A stretch of DNA of 64,000 bases from Hyphomonas sp. UBA5111. Its GTDB lineage: Bacteria; Pseudomonadota; Alphaproteobacteria; Caulobacterales; Hyphomonadaceae. The notes below the pieces were generated by a model. That model made no database searches. It saw nothing but the letters and a program-made list of their open reading frames with translations, and was not told the DNA's origin. The translations under genes and the position numbers were made by a program. The stretch is taken from assembly GCA_002414505.1 (NCBI GenBank), contig DHZF01000157.1, forward strand, positions 63,726 through 127,725. The letters are read 5' to 3'. This document shows positions 34,583-42,025 of this stretch, in pieces; position 1 is the first letter of the stretch, and each line of letters begins with the position of its first letter.

Positions 34583-35410
34583 ATGTCCCGGCTGGCAGAT
34601 CATATAAGTGCCTATGACTACACATGGTTGTTGTCAGACAGCAGATGGGCCTGGGAGTTCCTGCGCCGAAACCGCCGGTTTCTTGAGGACTCGTCGCTTC
34701 CTTCCGCGAGTGAGCTTAGTTTCGCTCCCGCCTGCCATCAGATCACCCTCGTGCGCCCTAGAGCCTCTCAGGCGCTTGCTGAGCGATGGGGGCTCGCCTT
34801 CTTCCCGGATCCAGAGGATAGCGGCCTTGAAGCCGACGCGTTCTGGTCGGGAGGTCTCTATCCGAGGCGGGTTCACATGCAAGTTTCTCCGAGTGGTCCT
34901 AATGAATCCTGTGAATTCTATGATCGCACTGTTGGCATCTGCAGGATAACGCACTTCACCGACCTCGCCGGCCGCGAACAATTTCTTCTCAAGGGAAATG
35001 GCTGCGTCATTCAGGTATTCTGCACGGGCATGTCACTTCTGGCCCGCGAACCTGTCAAGCTCAGCTTCATCATCGACAGTCTCGACGAATTCCAGGCCAA
35101 GCTGAAAACGCTCCAGCGCGCCCAGCGTGTCTATGACCCGCAAGCAGAGGCGGATATCCCGGAATGGACTCGCCATTCCTTGGCCCTTCGCAATGCACTG
35201 GTCGCACTCGATTGTCATGATGCCAAACTCTCATATTTTGAGACGGCGGGATTCATATATGGCGAAGAACGGGCCCGCGAAGCCTGGGACAGCCCAAGCC
35301 GAGCGATGAAAGACGAGATGAGACGTGCCCTTGCCCGCGGCCGGGACCTGCGGGACGGCGGTTATGCAACGCTTCTCGGACCCGTCGAAAACGCGCTTCT
35401 TTTAGCCTGA
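34583..35410 (+). CDS. DUF6499/DUF2285-type protein, copy 1
   Basis: A 275-residue protein. N-terminal YDYTWLLSDSRWAWEFLRRN matches the transcriptional-regulator-like DUF6499 domain; the C-terminal SRAMKDEMRRALARGRDLRD is the DUF2285 signature. These proteins are typical of conjugative elements of alpha- and gammaproteobacteria, near the replication or regulation end; their role is not established (DNA binding is often assumed). ATG follows GAGGAC. It is the first gene of the transfer module after the metal cargo, with 166 bp of non-coding DNA upstream holding its likely promoter. Confidence 0.65.
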   Translation: MSRLADHISAYDYTWLLSDSRWAWEFLRRNRRFLEDSSLPSASELSFAPACHQITLVRPRASQALAERWGLAFFPDPEDSGLEADAFWSGGLYPRRVHMQVSPSGPNESCEFYDRTVGICRITHFTDLAGREQFLLKGNGCVIQVFCTGMSLLAREPVKLSFIIDSLDEFQAKLKTLQRAQRVYDPQAEADIPEWTRHSLALRNALVALDCHDAKLSYFETAGFIYGEERAREAWDSPSRAMKDEMRRALARGRDLRDGGYATLLGPVENALLLA

Positions 35411-35462
35411 AGTAGAATTTTGGCACCTCTTTTGCAGCACCCGCTTGTGAAGGAGGCACCTG

Positions 35463-36287
35463 ATGAGTCCCGCCGACACACCCTCGGTCCGTATTGATCT
35501 GGATGACTACGCCTATACTTGCCGACTCTCCAGAAGTCGCTGGGCTTGGGAATTTCTTCGGCGAAATAGCGAATTCAGGCAAGCCGCCCTGCGGGCTGGC
35601 GACTCACAGATATCTGAAAAGCCAGCCTGTCATGGCATCCGGCTGCTCCGGCCGCTATGCGACCAGATCGACGCTGAGAAATTCGGCTTGGTTTTCTTTC
35701 CCGACATAGACGCGAATGGCTATGAGGCCGACGTCTTCTGGATCCCTGCCCTCTATGCTCGCGCCCTGACCATGCAGGTCGTACCGCGTCATCCGAGCGA
35801 GCGCGACGATATTTTCGATCAGACGATCAATGTGTGTGAAGTCACTCACCTCACAGATCGCGTCGGCCGGGAATACCTGATGATCCGTGGGCACGGCCAC
35901 AGCATCCAGGTCGCTTGTTCTGGTCTGTCACTACTCAGCGTCGAACCCGTCCGCATGAAACTGATCATCGATAATGTGTCGAGCATGGACGAAACACTTA
36001 AAGTCATCGGCAAGGCTCAGCGTATTCTTGGCAAGGACGATTCGAGTTTCAACGACACCTGGACACGCTCATCGCTTGCGTTTCGCAATGCGCTCATTGC
36101 GCTCGATGCGTATGAGACCGGTCTAACTTATTTTGAAACCGCTGCCATCATCTATGGCGAGGATCGCGCCACCGAAGCCTGGCAGAGCCCCAGCCGGGCC
36201 ATGAAAGACGAAATGCGCCGCGCCCTCGTGCGAGGACGTGAACTCCGGGATGGCGGATACAGGGACCTCCTGACTGCACAGACCTGA
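35463..36287 (+). CDS. DUF6499/DUF2285-type protein, copy 2
   Basis: A 274-residue paralog of the preceding gene, aligned along its whole length: YAYTCRLSRSRWAWEFLRRN, PACHGIRLLRP, GYEADVFWIPALYARALTMQ and SPSRAMKDEMRRALVRGREL correspond one to one. The pair arose by tandem duplication but has diverged to roughly half identity, so it is old. ATG after GGAGG. Both copies keep the same putative DNA-binding face, so a heterodimer or distinct binding sites are possible. Confidence 0.65.
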   Translation: MSPADTPSVRIDLDDYAYTCRLSRSRWAWEFLRRNSEFRQAALRAGDSQISEKPACHGIRLLRPLCDQIDAEKFGLVFFPDIDANGYEADVFWIPALYARALTMQVVPRHPSERDDIFDQTINVCEVTHLTDRVGREYLMIRGHGHSIQVACSGLSLLSVEPVRMKLIIDNVSSMDETLKVIGKAQRILGKDDSSFNDTWTRSSLAFRNALIALDAYETGLTYFETAAIIYGEDRATEAWQSPSRAMKDEMRRALVRGRELRDGGYRDLLTAQT

Positions 36288-36326
36288 GCAGATCCAATTT
36301 GGCATCAGACCTTGATCCGGCGATCA

Positions 36327-36346
36327 CCCCTCGCTGACGCGAGGGG
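36327..36346 (+). terminator. Terminator after the DUF2285 pair
   Basis: CCCCTCGC-TGAC-GCGAGGGG, an 8-bp perfect stem 40 bp after the stop codon, followed by GCTGTTTCG. Short T run, moderately strong candidate. Confidence 0.6.
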
Positions 36347-36814
36347 GCTGTTTCGCGGGCGGCACGCCGCCAGCGGCCCGGCTCGTCTCCGGACCTCTGG
36401 CCTGCCCTTCCGGGCAGCCCAGCGGCATGCGGGTGTCTCGCCGGTGATCGCGCCAGCCTGCGCTTCCCACTGCAATGCAGAGGGGTCACAGGCTGCGTGG
36501 CCTTTGAAAGCGGACCTATGACGTTTTCGATGATCGTCTGACGGTGAAAGCTGAAGCGCATTGCAGCCTGGTCCGCATCGGTCTTCCTGGCGTCCATGAC
36601 AATCTCCCTCTCAGACGGAGGTGGGCGAACGACCGGTCTGCCCGGACCCGCCGCTTGCGCAAGGCGCCGGGACTGAAGGTGTCTGGAAGCGGTCGCAGCG
36701 TCCTACCTTTCCGCCTTGCCCAACCGGCTAATGGGTCCGGCCTGCCGGCCTTCTCGCCGCCCACCCCCGCCTGATGCGGGAGGGACATTTGGGCGGGGAG
36801 ACGAGACTGACGCC
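36347..36814. other. Non-coding, GC-rich region upstream of ardA
   Basis: About 470 bp with no convincing gene. A minus-strand frame starts at 36597 (MDARKTDADQAAMRFSFHRQ) behind a GGGAG site but loses protein-like composition after 50 codons and reads into the DUF2285 gene. The interval contains several short GC inverted repeats (for example GCCCTTCCGGGC near 36405 and CCCGCCTGATGCGGG near 36768). It may hold the ardA promoter, a single-strand promoter or a transfer-linked site; nothing can be proved by eye. Confidence 0.4.
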
Positions 36815-37378
36815 ATGACCACACCGCAACCTTCAGCCCCCCTTGCGGCAGACGCTGCACCCACACCTGAAACCCGCCCCCGTATCTATGTGGCCTGTCT
36901 TGCCGCCTACAATAATGGCTGCCTGCACGGGCGCTGGATCGACGCGACGACGCCTGATGAGGTGATGGCCGAGGTCTGCGCTATGTTGGCGGCGTCGCCG
37001 CTGCCGGACGCCGAAGAATGGGCAATCCATGACTATGAAGGCTTCGAAGGCGCGCACCTGTCGGAATATGCGAGCTTCGAGACGGTCTGCAATCTGGCCG
37101 ACTTCATTGCCGAACATGGCAGGCTCGGCGCGCTGGTCCATCGCCATTTTGGCGACGACCTTGAGCAGGCCGAAGCGTCCTTCGACGATTATGCAGGCAC
37201 CTATGCGAGCCGGGCAGACTTCGCCGAGGAATTGCACCGAGACACCGGCACCGAAATTCCCGCAGCCCTCGAATACTATATCGACTGGTCGGCGCTCGCC
37301 CGCGACATGGAGCTGGGTGGCGACATCATGGTGTTCGAGACAGGGTTCGAAGTCGTTCACGTCTTCTGGACGCGGTGA
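36815..37378 (+). CDS. ardA: Antirestriction protein ArdA
   Basis: A 187-residue acidic DNA mimic that blocks type I restriction enzymes when the element enters a new host. RIYVACLAAYNNGCLHGRWI, EWAIHDYEGFEG, YASFETVCNLADFI and the ending DIMVFETGFEVVHVF are classical ArdA motifs. The start MTTPQPSAPL (36815) gives normal length; an in-frame extension to 36716 is non-conserved. Being the first gene of a leading-region-like set (ardA, two small genes, ParB-like) fits early expression after transfer. Confidence 0.9.
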   Translation: MTTPQPSAPLAADAAPTPETRPRIYVACLAAYNNGCLHGRWIDATTPDEVMAEVCAMLAASPLPDAEEWAIHDYEGFEGAHLSEYASFETVCNLADFIAEHGRLGALVHRHFGDDLEQAEASFDDYAGTYASRADFAEELHRDTGTEIPAALEYYIDWSALARDMELGGDIMVFETGFEVVHVFWTR

Positions 37379-37383
37379 GCGCC

Positions 37384-37578
37384 ATGGCGAGATTTCAGGC
37401 AAGACCGCGCGAAGATGGCCTTGGCCCCTATCGCTGGGCGCATGTCGTGAAGACCCCGCAAGGGTTCGCGCAGGGCACGATCTATCACCAGTCCGGTGAC
37501 GAGTTCGACGAGGCAGAGGCGCGCGAGCTGCGCGCACTCTGCGACCGGATGGGATTCGAGCTTCGGAGGGCGTCATGA
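37384..37578 (+). CDS. Small conserved plasmid/ICE protein
   Basis: 64 residues starting MARFQARPRE at 37384; the GTG at 37375 overlapping ardA's stop is an alternative. Contains PYRWAHVVKTPQGF and an acidic helix with DEAEARELRALCDRMGFELR. It overlaps the next gene by ATGA-like coupling. I know similar small ORFs next to ardA in such elements but no function. Confidence 0.55.
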   Translation: MARFQARPREDGLGPYRWAHVVKTPQGFAQGTIYHQSGDEFDEAEARELRALCDRMGFELRRAS

Positions 37579-38048
37579 GCTTTACCGAGCACTTCGATGC
37601 CTACGCCTGCGAAGGCGATGCGATCAGTTGCGAGGCAAAGGGCTTCATTGTCACGGCCCGGATTGTTGCCGATGACTGCCTCGATGCGCCGGACCAGCGG
37701 CAGGATGGGTTCTGGCCGTCGCTCTACAAGGATGCGCCCGGCTTCATCGGGCCGGGCAACAGCTTCCGCCAGCGCTTCGCCGAGGCGCAGGCCAAGGCGG
37801 AAGCCGTCATGGAAGCATGGCGCAAGAGCGAGTGGTTCTATTGCGGGATCGTGCTTTCGGTCGAGCGCGACGGCATTGAACTGGACCGTCATGCCGCCAG
37901 CCTCTGGGGCGTCGAATGCAACTATCCCGGCACGGATAACAGCTATCTCACCACGGTTGCGAACGAGCTGCTGCCGGAGGCGCTGGACGCAGGGCGTGCC
38001 GCAGCCTCGCGGCTTGCGGCGACCGTGACAGGCTGGGCCGCGACATGA
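37575..38048 (+). CDS. Hypothetical protein between ardA and the ParB-like gene
   Basis: 157 residues, soluble. Recognisable stretches: RQDGFWPSLYKDAPGFIGPG, FYCGIVLSVERDGIEL, SLWGVECNYPGTDNSYLTTV and ELLPEALDAGRAAASRL. A conserved gene of unknown function in alphaproteobacterial conjugative elements, probably an early-expressed transfer or anti-host factor. The start overlaps the previous stop and the end overlaps the next start, so translation of the whole set is coupled. Confidence 0.6.
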   Translation: MSFTEHFDAYACEGDAISCEAKGFIVTARIVADDCLDAPDQRQDGFWPSLYKDAPGFIGPGNSFRQRFAEAQAKAEAVMEAWRKSEWFYCGIVLSVERDGIELDRHAASLWGVECNYPGTDNSYLTTVANELLPEALDAGRAAASRLAATVTGWAAT

Positions 38049-38299
38049 GCGCGGCCCGCACCCTCACTGAATTGCTCGGCCCACGGCCCCGTATGACGCT
38101 TGTCGTTGCCGAGGCCCAGGTCGCCGAAATCTGGGTCGAGGGCCGCGCGCCGCTGATCACGATCCGCGATTATGACTGGGGCGAGACCGACCCCCAACCA
38201 AGCCGGGACGCGGACGGCTTTCCCTTCACCAAGATCAACTGGAGAGGCCCCGCGTGGGCGCTGGGTCTCTCGCTTTACCCGCCAGAAAAGGAGACCTCC
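38045..38299 (+). CDS. Small ORF fused in frame to the ParB-like gene
   Basis: An 85-codon reading frame (MSAARTLTELLGPRPRMTLV; TIRDYDWGETDPQPSRD) that overlaps the preceding gene by 4 bases and continues without a stop into the ParB-like protein. I expect this to be a separate small gene in related elements; here its stop is missing, so either a fused 673-residue protein or two products from two starts are made. No function recognised. Confidence 0.45.
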
Positions 38300-40066
38300 A
38301 TGGCACAGCCCGACCTCAAACACATCCCGCTCGACGAGCTTCGGATTTCCAAACTCAATATGCGGCATGGGCGCAAGAAGCCGGACGTATCCGACATTCT
38401 GCCGTCCATCCGGGAGAGCGGATTGCGTCAGACTTTGCTCGTTCGCCGCGAAGGCAAATATTATGGCGTCATCGCCGGACGCCGCCGTTTTTTTGCGCTC
38501 AAAGAAATCGCGAAGGAGACAGGCGAGGTGCCGTTCGTTCCATGCGCGATCATGACTGAAAAGGATGCGGCCTCCGCGATTGCGGCATCTGTCATCGAAA
38601 ATGTCGGACGCCTGCCTGCGACAGAAATGGAGCAATATGAGGCGTTCAAGCGCCTCAACGATGAAGGCAAGGCGCTGGAGGATATAGCCAGCTTCTTCGG
38701 AGTGACTGAGCTTCTGGTGCGCCGTGTGCTCGCGCTTGCTTCGCTCGACGAACCGATACGGAAACTCTACGCCGAAGACGAACTGGACCGCGAAACGATC
38801 CGCGCGCTTACGCTTGCGACGCCAGAACAGCAGGCCGAATGGCTTCGCCTCTTCCAGAGCGAAACCGAACGCGCCCCGATGGGGCGGTCGTGCAAGGCTT
38901 GGATCACGGGCGGAACGACGATCACGACCGACAAGGCCTTGTTCGATCTTGATGCCTATGAGGGACAGGTCACTGCCGACCTCTTTGGCGAGCATGGCGT
39001 CTTTGCGGATGCGGATCAGTTCTGGAAGGCACAATCCGCCGCGATTGCCGAGCGGGTCGAGGCCCACAGGGCCGACGGCTGGAGCGATGTTATCTGCCTT
39101 GAGCGCGGGGCGTATTTCCACCGCTGGGAGTATGTCCAGTGCGCCAAGGAAGATGGCGGGAAGGTCTTCATCGAAATCCGCCATGACGGGACGGTCCAGT
39201 TCCACGAGGGACAAGTAACCTCGGCCGAGGCCCGCAAGCGGCAACAGGGTTCGAAGGGTGAAGGCGATAAGGTTCCGGCAGCAATCCGGCCTGAAATGTC
39301 CGGCCCGCTCGCGGAATATATGCTGCTCCACCGACATGCCGCTGCGCAGGCCAGCATTGCTGCCTCTCCCGCAATTGCCCTCCGCCTGATGGTCGCGCAT
39401 GCGATGGCGGGGAGCGCGCTCTGGGACGTACGCGCGCACGAGCTTCGCGCCCGGAAAGATGAGACTCAGGCGAGCGTGGAAGGCTCGGCATCTGTGGCCG
39501 CACTTGGCGAGGCGACAGCGCAGACTGACGCCCTTTTCATGGCGCTGAACGTCAATCCGGCCCTTCGCCGGAATGGGGACGACTACGGCTTGTGCGAAGT
39601 CTTCTCCGCGCTGCTCGCCATGCCGGATGACGAAGTCCTGACGGTTCTGGCGAGTGTCATGGCCCGCACACTCGAGGCCGGGAATGGCATTGTCGAAGCC
39701 GTCCTGCATGTCTGCGGCACCGACCTTTCGGCGGCTTGGAAGCCGGACGAGGTGTTCTTCGACCTCACCAAGGACAAGCGCGCCATCAATGCGATGATTG
39801 CTGACATCGCGACGGCTTCGCTTGCCAATGCCTGCCGCTCCGACACCGGCAAGGCGCAGAAGCAGGTGCTTGCGAACCGGATCAGCGGGGAGGGTTGCGA
39901 GGCTAATCCTGACTGGCGACCGGGCTGGATGCAGGTGCCACCGACCCGCCTTGTCGACGGGGCCGGATCACCGCCCGCCGATGCGTGGACACGGATTGCG
40001 AGCCTGTTCGAAGCGGGAGCGGAAAACGCGTCCGATGAGACGCCTGAGCATCAGGACGCTGCCTGA
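38300..40066 (+). CDS. ParB/Spo0J N-terminal domain protein
   Basis: 588 residues from ATG 38300 (MAQPDLKHIP), 6 bases after AAGGAGA. Residues 10-110 form a ParB nuclease-like domain (LDELRISKLNMRHGRKKPDV, IRESGLRQTLLVRR, VIAGRRRFFALKEI). Then comes the HTH region (ALEDIASFFGVTELLVRRVL). The remaining 400 residues are a long C-terminal domain seen in plasmid and ICE ParB-like proteins, of unknown role. Could be involved in partition, plasmid stability or regulation; no ParA partner is in the window. Start uncertain because the frame is open back to 38045. Confidence 0.75.
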   Translation: MAQPDLKHIPLDELRISKLNMRHGRKKPDVSDILPSIRESGLRQTLLVRREGKYYGVIAGRRRFFALKEIAKETGEVPFVPCAIMTEKDAASAIAASVIENVGRLPATEMEQYEAFKRLNDEGKALEDIASFFGVTELLVRRVLALASLDEPIRKLYAEDELDRETIRALTLATPEQQAEWLRLFQSETERAPMGRSCKAWITGGTTITTDKALFDLDAYEGQVTADLFGEHGVFADADQFWKAQSAAIAERVEAHRADGWSDVICLERGAYFHRWEYVQCAKEDGGKVFIEIRHDGTVQFHEGQVTSAEARKRQQGSKGEGDKVPAAIRPEMSGPLAEYMLLHRHAAAQASIAASPAIALRLMVAHAMAGSALWDVRAHELRARKDETQASVEGSASVAALGEATAQTDALFMALNVNPALRRNGDDYGLCEVFSALLAMPDDEVLTVLASVMARTLEAGNGIVEAVLHVCGTDLSAAWKPDEVFFDLTKDKRAINAMIADIATASLANACRSDTGKAQKQVLANRISGEGCEANPDWRPGWMQVPPTRLVDGAGSPPADAWTRIASLFEAGAENASDETPEHQDAA

Positions 40067-40521
40067 ATAATCGTCTCCTGTTCAGCCAGCGTGAGGGACC
40101 GTCCGGTGGGTATCGCCGGGCGGCCTTTCGCTTTCTGGGGCTGGGGATTGTGGCTCCAAAACCTGGGCGACCCATGAAATGCCTTCACAAAAATCGCGCG
40201 TCTTGAGGTCTCGATGGACAATCGAGATGCGCATGAGGAGGGGCCTGAATTCTTCCCGCAAAGCATTTCACGGACCCCTTGCTCCCGTCTTTGCCTTGAA
40301 GACCTGGACGTGGACTGAGCGGCCATGAAACCACCCGAGGCAAAGAAATTTCCCCGCCGCTGCGCGGCTCCTCGCGCGGCAAATTTCATCGCCTCAGGCG
40401 GTGCTCCGCATACGCTTCGCCCCTATCGGGTTCTGGCCGCTCAGCCCCCGTCCGGGCGGTCCGGCGTCGACGGGGACAAGGGGTTCCCGGAGACACGCCA
40501 AGGAAAGAAAAGGAGACCCCT
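40067..40521. other. Non-coding interval before the first DUF736 gene
   Basis: About 455 bp with no supported gene. It has strings of GC inverted repeats (GCCGCTGCGCGGC followed by CTCGCGCGGC near 40360) and ends with AAGAAAAGGAGA, the ribosome site of DUF736. Weak open frames on both strands lack start signals or protein-like composition. Possibly a long leader or a DNA-processing region. Confidence 0.35.
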
Positions 40522-40845
40522 ATGGCAAACGCACTCGGATATGTCAGCGAGACCAAGTCCGGCTTTGAAGGCACCCTCGCAATGATGAACCTCTCTGCCG
40601 CAATCCGCATCGAGAAGAATGCAGAAAAGACCGAAGAAGGACATCCGGACTACCGCATCTATGCCGGTGAAACCTCGACCGAAATCGGCGGCGGCTGGAT
40701 GCGCAAGTCGAAGGCATCGGGACGCGACTATGTCTCGCTGACGCTGGCAGACCCGCAGATCGGACCGCGCCGGATTTTCGCAAACCTCGCCCCGGTCAAG
40801 GGCAAGAAAGGCCGGCACGTCATTCTCTGGAACGCGCGCGACTAG
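40522..40845 (+). CDS. DUF736 protein, copy 1
   Basis: A 107-residue protein. GYVSETKSGFEGTLAMMNLS, PDYRIYAGETSTEIGGGWMR, YVSLTLADPQIGPRRIFANL and HVILWNARD are the conserved DUF736 segments. The family is found in conjugative elements and is of unknown function; a ssDNA-binding (OB-like) role has been suggested by its small beta-rich fold. The gene is single, followed by a strong terminator, and has a strong ribosome site, so it is probably highly expressed. Confidence 0.85.
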   Translation: MANALGYVSETKSGFEGTLAMMNLSAAIRIEKNAEKTEEGHPDYRIYAGETSTEIGGGWMRKSKASGRDYVSLTLADPQIGPRRIFANLAPVKGKKGRHVILWNARD

Positions 40846-40867
40846 GGTAGATCACAGGCTTGCCAAG

Positions 40868-40902
40868 CCGCTCCGGAGACACCTCCGGAGCGGTCTTCTT
40901 TC
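40868..40902 (+). terminator. Strong intrinsic terminator after DUF736
   Basis: CCGCTCCGGAG-ACAC-CTCCGGAGCGG, a perfect 11-bp stem with 4-base loop, followed by TCTTCTTTC. It isolates the DUF736 gene from the transfer operon. Confidence 0.8.
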
Positions 40903-41085
40903 ATGCCGAAAGGGTCTGCAACGAAGGTGCTGATACGCCTATCAGCGCTGCATTCTAACGTGAGGTTTCTTTGGGGATTCAAGGGTGTCGCGAGCGTGTG
41001 GTGCAAGTTAGACACTCTTAATCTGAGGATGAGTTGGCAGTCTGTCAGGGCTTCGAGTTGCGTAGAGGAAAGGAGAAGCAACGCT

Positions 41086-41340
41086 ATGACAGAGACAAAT
41101 AGAAGTGGAGAGGAGCTTCGACCCAAATCAAACCTCCCAACCCCGACCGAATGGATGAACACGGATGAAACCGCTGACCATCTCGGCCTCAAACCGAAGA
41201 CCCTGGTCAATATGCGTTCGCTGGGAACAGGCCCGGTTTATCACAAGATCGGCGCCAAGGTCTGGTATCGCGGCAAGGACATCATCGCTTACACTAATGG
41301 ACGTAGGTTCATGGGGACAGGCCTTCGCGATGAGTCGTAG
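41086..41340 (+). CDS. Excisionase/MerR-like helix-turn-helix protein
   Basis: An 84-residue DNA-binding protein from ATG 41086 (AAGGAGAAGC site). WMNTDETADHLGLKPKTLVN followed by TGPVYHKIGAKVWYRGKDI is the HTH_17/excisionase-type winged helix. It overlaps the TraF gene by 11 bases, placing it first in the TraF-relaxase operon; it may regulate that operon or act as a recombination directionality factor for the serine recombinase. The 193 bp upstream (after the terminator) holds its promoter. Confidence 0.75.
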   Translation: MTETNRSGEELRPKSNLPTPTEWMNTDETADHLGLKPKTLVNMRSLGTGPVYHKIGAKVWYRGKDIIAYTNGRRFMGTGLRDES

Positions 41341-42025
41341 AACCGCGTTGTTAGGCATGGGATACGGGCTAGGCCTCATGGTCTCCGCCAGCATTATCAA
41401 CCGGTCCGACTTCATCTGGAACCGGACGGAAAGCGTGCCCAAGGGTCTTTACTTTGTTGACCGGTCGGCGCGAATTTCGACAGGCGATCTGGTAGCGTTT
41501 GCGCCCTCGGATGAGGTTCGACATTGGCTGAACGATGAGGGAATTGTTGGCGCCGACTGGCCCTTGTTGAAGCATGTTGCGGGCCTGTCCGGTGACGAGA
41601 TTTGCAGATGCGATACGCAGGTCTCCATCAACGGGATCACATCTGTTGATGCGCTCAAAGTAACCGAGTCCGGCAGCGCCCTTCCCGCCTGGCAGGGCTG
41701 TCAGACCCTCAAAGCCGGCGAAGTTTTCCTGCTCAACTCTCATCCCCTGTCAGTCGATGGACGATACTTCGGCGTTCAGGACGGCGCGCGCATCATTGGC
41801 GTCGCCAGGTCCATATGGACTTATGGCGACCGGTCGGCTGAGGTTCAGGCGACCGTCAAAGCGATAGATAGCGGGACGGGAATGGATTCTGTGTCCCGGA
41901 GGGCAAGATTAAGGGAGTGTCACCCGGCGACACTTAACCCATTGTCTGCACATCCTTTTTTGTGTGACCCGGCGCCGGAAGACGGGTGCACGGATTTGCA
42001 ATCCGCAGTGCGCTTGGAGCCGTGA
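41330..42025 (+). CDS. traF: TraF-like S26 signal peptidase
   Basis: 231 residues from ATG 41330 (MSRRTALLGM). A single N-terminal TM helix, then the S26 motifs: catalytic Ser in ESVPKGLYFV (about 43), and the Lys in LLKHVAGLSGDEI (about 80), and SHPLSVDGRYFG (region E, G-D/S-R). In Tra/Trb systems TraF matures and cyclises the TrbC pilin, which is encoded downstream at 53.65 kb. It overlaps the relaxase start by GTGA. The C-terminal about 55 residues beyond the peptidase fold look non-conserved. Confidence 0.8.
   Translation: MSRRTALLGMGYGLGLMVSASIINRSDFIWNRTESVPKGLYFVDRSARISTGDLVAFAPSDEVRHWLNDEGIVGADWPLLKHVAGLSGDEICRCDTQVSINGITSVDALKVTESGSALPAWQGCQTLKAGEVFLLNSHPLSVDGRYFGVQDGARIIGVARSIWTYGDRSAEVQATVKAIDSGTGMDSVSRRARLRECHPATLNPLSAHPFLCDPAPEDGCTDLQSAVRLEP

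Noticed and set aside
36148..36597. Minus-strand ORF with a good ribosome site (MDARKTDADQ)
   Set aside because: The first 40 residues look possible, but the rest is Arg/Pro/Gly-rich shadow of the opposite strand and overlaps the DUF2285 gene; not enough support.
37943..39709. 588-codon antisense frame over the ParB-like gene
   Set aside because: The ParB domain on the sense strand is convincing; the antisense frame arises from codon bias.
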